From NCBI GenBank assembly GCA_035655435.1, contig DASRUN010000023.1, positions 38,338 through 102,337 of the forward strand: a DNA stretch of 64,000 nt. The letters run 5' to 3'. The notes beneath the pieces were generated by a model, which worked only from the letters and a program-made list of their open reading frames with translations, was not told the origin of the DNA and made no database searches. The translations under genes and the position numbers were made by a program. Numbering within the stretch: position 1 is the stretch's first letter; each line of letters starts with the position of its first letter. Shown here one piece after another: positions 33,632 to 41,328 of the stretch. The DNA comes from UBA493 sp035655435 (GTDB lineage Archaea; Iainarchaeota; Iainarchaeia; Iainarchaeales; Iainarchaeaceae).

Positions 33632-34468
33632 ATGGGGCGCGTAATTGCAATTCTTTCGGGAAAAGGCGGTGTGGGCAAAACTACTATAACCGCTGAACTC
33701 GGAATTGCGCTTGCGAAGCGCGATTTGAATGTTTGTTTGATTGATGCGGACATTGCAATGGCAAATCTTTCGCTTCTTTTGAACATGCAGAATTCTCCGA
33801 TTACTTTGCATGATGTTCTTTTGGGAGAAGCAAATATTCAGGATGCGATTTATGACGGGCCCGCAGGAGTAAAATTTATTCCATCCGGTTTAAGCCTTGA
33901 GAATTATAGAAGGGTTGATTCGGAAAGATTGCAATCTGTTATAGATTCGATCAGGAATCAGTTTGATTTTATTTTGCTTGATTGTGCCGCGGGAATTGAG
34001 AAGAATGTTCTTGCCGCGATTGCAGCTTCAGATGAGGTTATTCTTGTTACAATGCCAACCTCTCCAAGTATTGCGGATGTTTTGAAAGCAAAAATTACGG
34101 CGCAAAGATTGGGCAGCAAAACAATCGGCGTTATAATGAATTTTGTTAGAAAAGAAAACGGTGAAATAAAGAAGGATGATGTGATGAAGATGTTGGAGCT
34201 TCCTGTTTTTGCTACTGTTCCTTTTGATGATGAGATTAGGAAAAGTTTTATGCAGGAAAAAGTTATGCCTGTTATGATTAGAAAACCGGGAACTCCTGCG
34301 GCAATTGAAATTCAAAGGGCTGCAGCAAAACTTGCGGGACTTTCGATTCAGATTGATGAGGGCGAAAAAAAGGGTTTTTTCGCAAAGTTGTTTTCTCCGT
34401 TTACAAACTTGTTCAAAAAGAAGCCTAAAAAAATCGATGAGTCGAAAGGTTCTATGGGGGGAAAATAA
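33632..34468 (+). CDS. minD: MinD/ParA-family ATPase
   Basis: Membrane-positioning ATPase of 278 residues from ATG 33632. The deviant Walker A is SGKGGVGKTTITAEL with the signature lysine, Walker A' is VCLIDADIAMANL, and Walker B is FILLDCAAGIEK. The C-terminal ~35 residues are Lys/Phe-rich (FFAKLFSPFTNLFKKKPKK), which could form the amphipathic membrane-targeting helix. Its stop overlaps the start of the Sm gene. In archaea MinD homologues position motility and other polar machines; partners here may be the two genes upstream. Confidence 0.92.
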   Translation: MGRVIAILSGKGGVGKTTITAELGIALAKRDLNVCLIDADIAMANLSLLLNMQNSPITLHDVLLGEANIQDAIYDGPAGVKFIPSGLSLENYRRVDSERLQSVIDSIRNQFDFILLDCAAGIEKNVLAAIAASDEVILVTMPTSPSIADVLKAKITAQRLGSKTIGVIMNFVRKENGEIKKDDVMKMLELPVFATVPFDDEIRKSFMQEKVMPVMIRKPGTPAAIEIQRAAAKLAGLSIQIDEGEKKGFFAKLFSPFTNLFKKKPKKIDESKGSMGGK

Positions 34469-34698
34469 TGAATACTCCTAATGCGAGCAGGCCTTTTGAT
34501 CTTTTGAGCAATGCAATCGGAAAACCGGTTCTTGTTGAGCTTAAAGGAAATGTTTCTTTCAGGGGAAATTTGAAGGCGTTTGATGTTCACATGAACCTTG
34601 TTCTTGAGGATGCGGAAAAGCTTGAGGATGGTCACACTAAAAACAAATACGGAAAACTCCTTTTGCGCGGCGATAATGTGCTTTTTATAAGCCCGTGA
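34468..34698 (+). CDS. Sm-like RNA-binding protein (SmAP)
   Basis: A 76-residue Sm-fold protein that would form a heptameric ring binding U-rich RNA. Sm1 is visible as VLVELKGNVSFRGNLKAFDVHMN (split at ~19-41) and Sm2 as LLLRGDNVLFIS. The start ATG overlaps the minD stop (ATAATG), so the two are coupled. Length and motifs match archaeal SmAP1. Confidence 0.93.
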   Translation: MNTPNASRPFDLLSNAIGKPVLVELKGNVSFRGNLKAFDVHMNLVLEDAEKLEDGHTKNKYGKLLLRGDNVLFISP

Positions 34699-34749
34699 AA
34701 ACAAAACAATTTTATTGTAAATGCCGCTTATATTATTTGGTGTTTTGAT

Positions 34750-34929
34750 TTGAAAAAGACTTTTGAGGTTGTTGTTGAAAAGGATGAGGATGGCGTTTAT
34801 GTTGCCTCTGTTCCGGAACTTCCGGGTTGCCATACTCAGGCTGACTCTCTGAAAGAACTTACTGCTAATATTAAAGAAGCCATTTTGGCGTATCTTGAAT
34901 CTTTTGAAAGCGAACTACGGGTATTTTAA
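34750..34929 (+). CDS. HicB-like antitoxin domain, orphan
   Basis: A 59-residue protein read from TTG 34750 to TAA 34927; no ATG is available. FEVVVEKDEDGVYVASVPELPGCHTQAD is spread over residues ~5-32 and matches the partial RNase-H fold of HicB antitoxins, followed by the helix LTANIKEAILAYLES. No HicA toxin gene is next to it. It overlaps the end of the convergent membrane protein by 15 bases. It may be a remnant or a stand-alone regulator. Confidence 0.7.
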   Translation: MKKTFEVVVEKDEDGVYVASVPELPGCHTQADSLKELTANIKEAILAYLESFESELRVF

Positions 34930-35880
34930 TTCAATTATTTTATAATTTCTTTTTCTTAATTCTTCAAAAAGTTGTTCTTTATTTTGAAATGCTATTGAAA
35001 TCCTTTCCGGAGCATTTTTTTCAGTGTGGATAAAATGAGCTATTGTCGTCTGCATCAAGAAAGGGTATGTTTTTACTTGAACTTCTAAAATTTTTTCTTT
35101 TTTGACAAAAAATTTTAACCCCATAATTGTTTCAACCCCTATTCCATCCTCAAAAAATTTAAATCTAAATAACCCCGTGATAGGGTAAATTATCAACGGC
35201 AATTTTTCTATTTGTATATTTTTATCAACTTGCTTTATCGATCCTAATTCTCCGTTTTCCAAAAATCTTGTATCGAGCAGTATAGCTCCTAGGACCGAGC
35301 CTTCAGTAAAGTTGTCTGACGGGTTTTCTACTCTTTCGGGAAAATAAGTATCAAAGATTTTTTTTGGATTGCCTAGATTTTGGCTGAATTGGTTTACTCC
35401 GATTGAAAATGCTGAAAGCAGAGTCGGGACGTTCAAAACTTTTGTTGGTGGAAGTCTTTGCAATAAATTCCCATGATTTATTATTCTAAACATTTTTAGT
35501 AATCGATTCTCTCTAAAATAAACTTCACTTATTACTTTTCCGGTTATCTCTTTAAAGTTTATTGCCCCGACTAAATCAGATCTTTTGATGGTTTTAGCTG
35601 GGCGGAGAAAAAAACCTTTTATTTTAATTTCACTCTCTGTAATCTCAGTAAAACCCAAAATAAAGCCTCCGGATTCGCTATTTCTCCCCCAAGAAACGTC
35701 ATCAATTAGTCTATCTACAATTGTTGAATTATAATTTATTAAACCATAAAAAACAATAAATATCAAAACTAAAAAAAAGAAAATAACCAAAATTATTGGC
35801 AAGAATGCAATGATAAAAAAGCCAAGAGAAAGTATTATCGTGAGAATATTCGCAAAAACATTGGTTTCAAGGAGAATCAT
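34915..35880 (-). CDS. Unknown membrane protein
   Basis: A 321-residue protein with two N-terminal transmembrane helices (residues ~10-30 and ~33-50, very Ile/Leu/Phe-rich) and a soluble C-terminal domain of ~260 residues, beta-rich, without a motif I recognise. It overlaps the HicB-like gene at its 3' end. Function unknown. Confidence 0.65.
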   Translation of the reverse strand: MILLETNVFANILTIILSLGFFIIAFLPIILVIFFFLVLIFIVFYGLINYNSTIVDRLIDDVSWGRNSESGGFILGFTEITESEIKIKGFFLRPAKTIKRSDLVGAINFKEITGKVISEVYFRENRLLKMFRIINHGNLLQRLPPTKVLNVPTLLSAFSIGVNQFSQNLGNPKKIFDTYFPERVENPSDNFTEGSVLGAILLDTRFLENGELGSIKQVDKNIQIEKLPLIIYPITGLFRFKFFEDGIGVETIMGLKFFVKKEKILEVQVKTYPFLMQTTIAHFIHTEKNAPERISIAFQNKEQLFEELRKRNYKIIELKYP

Positions 35881-35993
35881 CTGCTAATTAAACTATTTAA
35901 TAAAATATAAAGTTGTCTGTCTATGGTGAAAGCGCCAGAGCATTTTCTTCATGAAATTGAAAGGGTTTCCGACAAGCGGGAGAAATTTTGAAT

Positions 35994-36018
35994 TTGGACT
36001 TGGGGGAATCGAACCCGC
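35994..36018 (-). other. tRNA 3'-end-like fragment
   Basis: On the minus strand this reads GCGGG-TTCGATT-CCCCC followed by AAGTCCA, a T arm and acceptor strand with one C-C mismatch in the stem. No matching 5' acceptor (TGGACTT) is found in the ~75 bases upstream. It lies 58 bases downstream of tRNA-Ala. It could be a tRNA remnant, an integration scar or the 3' half of a split tRNA. Confidence 0.4.
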
Positions 36019-36075
36019 ATTTAAAGCAACTTGATAGAGGAATTTAAACTTCCCTTGGCTCTCCACTCGTGGAAT

Positions 36076-36192
36076 TGGACCCTGCGGGACTCGAACCCAC
36101 GGCCTCCCGATTGCCAACCGAGCGCTTATGGCGAAAATGAACGCAAGAAAACAATTGACTCAATCTTCTCTACCAGGCTGAGCTAAGGGCCC
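36076..36192 (-). tRNA. tRNA-Ala (GGC) with a 43-nt D-arm intron
   Basis: Acceptor GGGCCCT pairs with AGGGTCC; it has the G3-U70 pair and A73 that define tRNA-Ala. The T arm is GTGGG-TTCGAGT-CCCGC and the anticodon arm CTCGG-TTGGCAA-TCGGG, anticodon GGC. The D arm is interrupted: ...GGTAGAG is followed by 43 extra bases (about 36125-36167) before CGCTCGG. Removing them restores GAGC of the D stem and a 74-nt tRNA. The intron is therefore near positions 24/25, a non-canonical site; exact ends may shift by two bases because AG is repeated. The 5' part overlaps a protein gene. Confidence 0.87.
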
Positions 36193-37653
36193 AGACAAGT
36201 CTGATTCAAATCCCCCTATCGAGTCATAGAAATAATCAACATAACGGTTTAATAACGTTTTTTGGGAGATCATGTAATCCCTTTTTCTTGTTGAATTGAG
36301 CACGATTCCGATTGTCTTTATTTCCGGAGAAATCATTTCTTTGATTATTGCAGAAGAACCGATAACCCCTTTACTGTCGTTCATACTCGCAAAAACGGCA
36401 TAGTCAGTATTGTTGAATAAAAAATAATTATCCGGAACGGTATAAGTCCCGTATTTTGTTTCTAACAGCTTTTTTCCGCATGGATTCAATCCAACCTTTT
36501 CCAGGGAGGTATGCAGGTTTCTTTCAAGCAAATCAAAAGGCTGCTTCAGCTGTATGGTTGCCCCGTTTAACAGTAGCTGTTTTCTTTTTTGCAGATTGTC
36601 TCTAAAATGCTGGCGAATTTCTGAAATATGTTCAACTCCTAAAAGAAAATCTTTTCGCGTATTCTTGAAAAAATTATCATCCATTAAAATGGGAGTCATG
36701 TTTTTGTTTAGACACCATAACAATAATTCCAGCGGGAATCTCTCTATTTTGTAATTCAGATTCTTTTCATACCAAGTCGTGATAAAAAACGGAACCTCGT
36801 ACTTTTCTTTCAGTCTTTCCAACTTTTCATTCAAAACCAGTATTTCAAAAAAGAGCGCACTTTTCTTCTTCTTGAAAGACAGCACCTCTTCAACGGCTTT
36901 AATTTCATTTTCTTTTTTATACACAAAATCAAAATTGGATCCTAAAATTGTCTTATGGGGTTCGATCTCAAATCCCAAATTTGAAATTTCCTTTTCAACA
37001 AGCATTTCTCTTTTCCCAAGTCCTTGAATTGAAGCTGATGTTAATCCCAGCCTTGAAAAATGGTCTTCGCCATATTTTGCCTTTATAGATTTTATTGCCT
37101 TTTGTCTTACTTCCGGATTGGTTCTCAAGAAATTCATAAGTTTTAGCCATCTCTCTTTCTGCAGCTTGCTGTATTCTTTTGGATTCTCCTGCTTCATGCG
37201 CTTATGCCATCCTGCAAATCCAGAGAATTCAGACGAATTCCTTAATTTTTTCAAGTGTTCCAGAAAGCCTTTTTCTCCAAGCCTTTGCTTCGCACTTCTG
37301 ATTGAGTTTTTCCCGCCTTTAATGTAACCCCAGGAAGGATCCAGTACTTTTATGTTTTGAACAAATTTTTGTTGCTGAGAATTGCTTAGGTAACTCAATA
37401 GTTTAGTGAACACATTCCCCTTGAAAGTTCTTTCTCCACGTCGGCATTCTTTTAGCGCCGTATCTCCGCAATCCACATTTTCAACGAGTGATTTCCAGGA
37501 CTTGTATTTTGGAGATTTTTTAACCTCGCTAAAAAATCCCTTTGGGTCTTCAAGAACAATTCTCTTGTTTTCAAATTTCTGGAGATCAAGCATATACGAA
37601 AAACCGTTTTCGCTTTTATATTGCCTTCCCGACCTCGGTGCCGGTGCGGCCAT
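36160..37653 (-). CDS. Putative nuclease-like protein overlapping tRNA-Ala
   Basis: A 497-residue protein starting at ATG 37653, which overlaps the stop of a small upstream gene (TAATG); an in-frame ATG at 37686 has no ribosome site. Residues ~120-215 are basic with NPKEYSKLQKERWLKLM and KAKYGEDHFSRLG, like the modular DNA-binding repeats of some homing endonucleases. Residues ~215-300 read GREMLVEKEISNLGFEIE, GSNFDFVYKKENE and AVEEV, compatible with a very divergent PD-(D/E)XK core. The last ten codons lie in the tRNA-Ala 5' half and the stop is inside the tRNA intron. Function uncertain. Confidence 0.6.
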   Translation of the reverse strand: MAAPAPRSGRQYKSENGFSYMLDLQKFENKRIVLEDPKGFFSEVKKSPKYKSWKSLVENVDCGDTALKECRRGERTFKGNVFTKLLSYLSNSQQQKFVQNIKVLDPSWGYIKGGKNSIRSAKQRLGEKGFLEHLKKLRNSSEFSGFAGWHKRMKQENPKEYSKLQKERWLKLMNFLRTNPEVRQKAIKSIKAKYGEDHFSRLGLTSASIQGLGKREMLVEKEISNLGFEIEPHKTILGSNFDFVYKKENEIKAVEEVLSFKKKKSALFFEILVLNEKLERLKEKYEVPFFITTWYEKNLNYKIERFPLELLLWCLNKNMTPILMDDNFFKNTRKDFLLGVEHISEIRQHFRDNLQKRKQLLLNGATIQLKQPFDLLERNLHTSLEKVGLNPCGKKLLETKYGTYTVPDNYFLFNNTDYAVFASMNDSKGVIGSSAIIKEMISPEIKTIGIVLNSTRKRDYMISQKTLLNRYVDYFYDSIGGFESDLSGPLAQPGRED

Positions 37654-37763
37654 TACTGATCGCCCCCGAAGTGTTTGAGAATCCATAATTCTCTGTCTGT
37701 TGGCTCTTCTGTTTGAAGCGCTTGGATTATTTCTTGTTTATTTGGAAATTGAATTTCAACCAT
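37653..37763 (-). CDS. Small coupled gene, 36 residues
   Basis: Starts at ATG 37763 with a strong GGAGGTGAT site at 37768-37775 and ends with TAA that overlaps the ATG of the next gene. The product (MVEIQFPNKQEIIQALQTEE..., ending HFGGDQ) is acidic and helical. The excellent ribosome site and the coupled stop/start suggest a translated leader or small partner protein. Its ribosome site is inside the large inverted repeat, so its translation may depend on folding of that element. Confidence 0.6.
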   Translation of the reverse strand: MVEIQFPNKQEIIQALQTEEPTDRELWILKHFGGDQ

Positions 37764-37767
37764 CGGA

Positions 37768-37904
37768 TCACCTCCACGAAGGATTGAATTTTTTCGTGGA
37801 CGGTTCGCTGCTTTTGGAGGCATTAAATCCCTTGCCTAACGCAAGGGCGAGGGTTTAAGCCGAGAAAAGCAGAGTCCTAAGAAAAAATTCAGAAATGGAG
37901 GTGA
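37768..37904. repeat. 137-nt imperfect inverted repeat
   Basis: Both arms fold on each other almost throughout: TCACCTCC/GGAGGTGA at the ends, TGAATTTTTTC/GAAAAAATTCA, CTGCTTTT/AAAAGCAG, GGC-TTAAA/TTTAA-GCC, and the apex CCCTTGC-CTAAC-GCAAGGG. Each arm ends in a GGAGGTGA ribosome site reading outward, one for the 36-residue gene on the minus strand and one for a short frame on the plus strand. Similarity goes on past the repeat ends (ATGGTTGAA versus CTGGTTGAA). Confidence 0.85.
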
Positions 37905-38000
37905 CTGGTTGAACAGTGCTTACAAGATATTAATCGCGGGTTCTATCCCAGTGACGGCCAAACGCTAACTTTATTAGGGCGAATTTTCTTACTATTTTAA
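37905..38000 (+). CDS. Possible mirror-image leader peptide, 31 residues
   Basis: An open frame from CTG 37905 to TAA 37998, with GGAGGTGA directly before it and TAA overlapping the ATG of the next gene (TAATGG). The layout copies that of the small gene on the other side of the inverted repeat. The CTG start and close spacing are unusual, so translation is uncertain. The peptide would be (M)VEQCLQDINRG... ending RIFLLF. Confidence 0.3.
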   Translation: MVEQCLQDINRGFYPSDGQTLTLLGRIFLLF

Positions 38001-38302
38001 TGGGAAAACCAACTAAACCTGGCGGTAAGCAGGATAAAGATCGTACCAAGCTAATGGATCACTTAAAGCCAGTTCATCATGAAAGTGTTCCCGGTATAAT
38101 GGGTAGTTTTAAAGGTAAAAATGGTATTGTAAAAGTTTTTCGTGAAACCGGTCACGGGGTTTACAAATTCGGATTTCATGTTGTGAAGCCAAGTGGCGGG
38201 TCTGAAGAATTGGTTCGCGCACGTTGGGTTTATACACTTGAACAATTAAGGCAAGTAATGAAAAAAGAAGAGGGCATTGATCTTCCTCTAAATTTTAAAT
38301 AA
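38000..38302 (+). CDS. Unknown protein, 100 residues
   Basis: A basic 100-residue protein, probably beta-rich (GIMGSFKGKNGIVKVFRETGHGVYKF). The first 20 residues are polar and Lys-rich. It starts at ATG 38000 coupled to the short frame above. It has no recognised motif. Its location opposite the nuclease-like gene across a shared inverted repeat suggests a functional link. Confidence 0.6.
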   Translation: MGKPTKPGGKQDKDRTKLMDHLKPVHHESVPGIMGSFKGKNGIVKVFRETGHGVYKFGFHVVKPSGGSEELVRARWVYTLEQLRQVMKKEEGIDLPLNFK

Positions 38303-38420
38303 AATCAGCGTTTTGCATCAAACTGTCTGCATAGTGAACTATTTCTCGTTTTTTCGGCTTACCCTTATTTTTAAATAATAGAAATCCCCAATATAGTGCT
38401 GACATTTTGGCGGTTTTTAC

Positions 38421-39941
38421 ATGGAAAAGGAAAAAATTCTAAAGGATTCTGTTCGGAAACTTCTTGAGTTGAACATTACGGATAAGGAAATCGTGGATAA
38501 TTTGAAGAGCGTCGGCGTTAACGAGGAAACCGCGAAAAGAATGCTTTCGGAAGTAAAAACTGAAAGCACTCAAAAACCAAGCGCTCCGGAATCAAATGAA
38601 AGCGAAGAGGATATTTACAGCAAAGTTTATGATGATCTCGAGAAAGAGGACTTGAAAACTCCTGTAATTCAAAAGCAGATAAAAAATCCGAGTTATTCTT
38701 CTTCTTATTCTGCGCCATCTTTTACTCCTGACAAAAATCTTTCGGAATTATGGGAAGCGGGAATTCTTGCTACTGTTGATGCAAAGCTCACGGAAATGGA
38801 GCGTTTGAAAAAGAATATTGATGCTGTTTTGGATGAAAAAATAAAGCAAAGAGTTCAGGTGGAATCAAAGAAAATGGAAACCGTTCTCGAATCACAAAGA
38901 ACATTGTTCAACAACAAAGTTGATACGCATTTGGAAGCAAAGGCCGAGGAACTAAAAAAAGTAATTGAGGCGCGCGCCCATCAAATGGAGGATTTGCATT
39001 CAAAGGTTCAGGAACAGGTTGTCAAGGTTCAGGGAGAGAAAAGGTTTAACCAGGAAATTTTGAACCAAATGACTGACCAGCTTTCTTCTCTTGAAACCGT
39101 GAAAAGCCAAATGATTAGCGATACAAACAAATCTTTGATTCAAAATCAGTCAAAGTTTGAGGAATTCATGGCAGAATCAAAGAAGAAGCGTGATGAAATG
39201 GAGGCGCGTTTGAACAGGGCTTTGCAATTGGAGTCAAAAGTAACCGAGGGATTGTTAGAGGATGCAAAGCACAGGATTGAGCAGATGCAGCTTGACAAGG
39301 AAAAAGAACTTGCAAAACAGGTTCAGAGAAAGCTTGATGAACTTGATGAAATGACAAGAAAAGTTGATCCCCAAGGAATTATGGAGCGCTTGAGTGCGAT
39401 GAAGGGTTTGGAGCAGGAGCTTGTTTCGAGGCAAAAGCAGATTGATGCGCAAATCGAATCACAATTTAGGGATGTTTCAAAGGAGTTTGAAAAGTACAAA
39501 AAAGATGTTTCAAAAATCGATGCCGGAAATCTTGCCGAACTGGAAAAAGAGTACCGTGCCAATGTTGACGGGCTTTTCTCAAGTGCGCTTGAGTTGTTTG
39601 ACAAAAAGTTCAAGAAAAAACTTTCGGAAATCGAGGCAAAGGAAAAGCAGCTTGATTTGGAAAAATTCAATGCAACAATGGAATCCTTGGATTTGTTCAA
39701 AAAGCAGTTTGTTAATACTGTGACAACAAGTGTTGAAGATTATAATAAATCAAAGAAAGAGCTTGCGCAAGCCATTATTGAGAGGGATAAAACAATTAAT
39801 GATTATTTGAAGCGTATTGATGAAAAGATAAAGGAATTGAATGATTTCGAACAGAAGTTCGCAAAAGAAGTTTCCGAACTTATTGATGAGGTTCCGGAGG
39901 AAAAGCTCAAAAAAGCCTCTTTGAAAAAATCGAAGAGTTAA
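38421..39941 (+). CDS. Long coiled-coil protein
   Basis: A 506-residue protein. The first ~50 residues look like a small helical domain (LLELNITDKEIVDNLKSVGVNEETA), followed by a Ser/Pro linker. Residues ~115-500 are a nearly unbroken coiled coil rich in Glu, Lys and Gln. Such a rod could act as a structural or SMC-like partner, but there is no ATPase head. It is 22 bases upstream of the pyruvate kinase frame. Confidence 0.75.
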   Translation: MEKEKILKDSVRKLLELNITDKEIVDNLKSVGVNEETAKRMLSEVKTESTQKPSAPESNESEEDIYSKVYDDLEKEDLKTPVIQKQIKNPSYSSSYSAPSFTPDKNLSELWEAGILATVDAKLTEMERLKKNIDAVLDEKIKQRVQVESKKMETVLESQRTLFNNKVDTHLEAKAEELKKVIEARAHQMEDLHSKVQEQVVKVQGEKRFNQEILNQMTDQLSSLETVKSQMISDTNKSLIQNQSKFEEFMAESKKKRDEMEARLNRALQLESKVTEGLLEDAKHRIEQMQLDKEKELAKQVQRKLDELDEMTRKVDPQGIMERLSAMKGLEQELVSRQKQIDAQIESQFRDVSKEFEKYKKDVSKIDAGNLAELEKEYRANVDGLFSSALELFDKKFKKKLSEIEAKEKQLDLEKFNATMESLDLFKKQFVNTVTTSVEDYNKSKKELAQAIIERDKTINDYLKRIDEKIKELNDFEQKFAKEVSELIDEVPEEKLKKASLKKSKS

Positions 39942-39969
39942 AATACTTCTAATTCTCTTATTTTTGCTT

Positions 39970-41328
39970 ATGTATTTTCGTTCTACTAAAATTATTGCCA
40001 CTTTGGGTCCGGCTTGTTCTTCTAAGGCTATTTTAAAAAAAATGGTTGAAAGCGGCGCAAGCGCTTTTCGCATTAATACGGCTCATGGTTCTTTTGCGGA
40101 ATATTCTGCTTTAGTTTCAACTGTGAGAAGTGTTTCAAAAGAAATCCCTATTATAGTTGATTTGAAGGGCCCGCAGGTTAGGCTAAAAACAAAGGCTACT
40201 TTGAAGCTGAATAAAGGTGATGAAATTTCTATTGGTTTTTCTCCAAAAAGCGATTTGTATTTCAGCATGGATTTTTATTCAAGATTAAATCCCGGAATGA
40301 GGGTTTTGTTTGAAGACGGAAAATATGATTCAAAAATAATTGAAAAAAATAATAATAAAATAAAAGTTCGTTTTTCAGCAAATGCGGTTCTTGAAAATAA
40401 TAAAGGGGTTAACATTCCGGGCTCGGATCTAAAACTTCCTTTTCTTTCTCAAAAGGATTTGCAGGTTATAAAATGGGCGAAGAAAAAATCTCTTTCGTTT
40501 TTCGCGCTCTCTTTTGCGCAGAACGCGGAAGATTTGAAAAAATTGAGAAAAAAAGTCGGGAAAAATTCCATTCTGATTGCAAAAATTGAGTCCAAAACAG
40601 GAGTTAAAAATTTTTCGGAAATTCTCAAAGAATGTGAAGGTGTTATGATTGCGCGCGGTGATTTGGGTGCGGAGGTTTCTCCTGAATCAATTCCTTTGCT
40701 TCAAAAGGTTTTGGTGAAAGAAGCGGTTAATTCCGGAAAGTTTTCTATTGTAGCAACACAAATGCTTGAATCAATGATTAAAAATCGTTATCCCACGCGT
40801 GCGGAAGTGAGTGATATTGCAAATTCGGTTTTGGATGGTGCTGATTGTTTGATGCTTTCCGGAGAAACTTCTATTGGTGTTGATCCTGTTGGCGCGGTTC
40901 ATGAAATGAGAAGTGCTTGTGAAGCCGTTGAACAAGAGGTTCCCAATTTGGTTCAAATGGATTTCCAAAATCATGTTAGTGATTCCGTAACAAAAAGCGT
41001 TTACCAGCTAACAAATTATTTGCATGTTAATGCAATTGTTGCTTATAGCAGATCAGGCTTTACCGCGCAGATGATTTCAAGATTCAGAACAAAAGTTCCT
41101 ATCATTGGTTTGTGTTGGAGCACTCTTACTTACAAATTGCTTTTGCTTCATTTCGGTGTTTTTCCCTTGCTTATTTCAAAAACCCATGGTGTTAGTTCAA
41201 AGCAGTCTTTGAACCTTGTGAAGAAGAAGTTCAATTTCAAAAAAGGCGATACTGTAATAATAACCGGAAACATTCATTCTCTGCAGAAGCAGCATTCTAA
41301 TTTAATAGAAGTGCAAAAGTTTGCTTAA
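39970..41328 (+). CDS. pyk: Pyruvate kinase
   Basis: Makes pyruvate and ATP from phosphoenolpyruvate, the last step of glycolysis. About 452 residues from ATG 39970 (MYFRSTKIIATLGPAC). Signature parts: RINTAHGS, VDLKGPQVRL, the catalytic lysine region ILIAKIESKTGV, metal-binding MIARGDLGAEV, and PTRAEVSDIANSVLDGADCLMLSGET split at ~275-300. The C-terminal regulatory domain is present. With the ADP-forming acyl-CoA synthetase it points to fermentation. Confidence 0.95.
   Translation: MYFRSTKIIATLGPACSSKAILKKMVESGASAFRINTAHGSFAEYSALVSTVRSVSKEIPIIVDLKGPQVRLKTKATLKLNKGDEISIGFSPKSDLYFSMDFYSRLNPGMRVLFEDGKYDSKIIEKNNNKIKVRFSANAVLENNKGVNIPGSDLKLPFLSQKDLQVIKWAKKKSLSFFALSFAQNAEDLKKLRKKVGKNSILIAKIESKTGVKNFSEILKECEGVMIARGDLGAEVSPESIPLLQKVLVKEAVNSGKFSIVATQMLESMIKNRYPTRAEVSDIANSVLDGADCLMLSGETSIGVDPVGAVHEMRSACEAVEQEVPNLVQMDFQNHVSDSVTKSVYQLTNYLHVNAIVAYSRSGFTAQMISRFRTKVPIIGLCWSTLTYKLLLLHFGVFPLLISKTHGVSSKQSLNLVKKKFNFKKGDTVIITGNIHSLQKQHSNLIEVQKFA

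Noticed and set aside
37935..37965. T-arm-like CGCGGGTTCTATCCCAG, as in a tRNA
   Set aside because: The loop has T at position 57, the stem has a mismatch and no acceptor or anticodon arm lies upstream; it falls in the short plus-strand frame.
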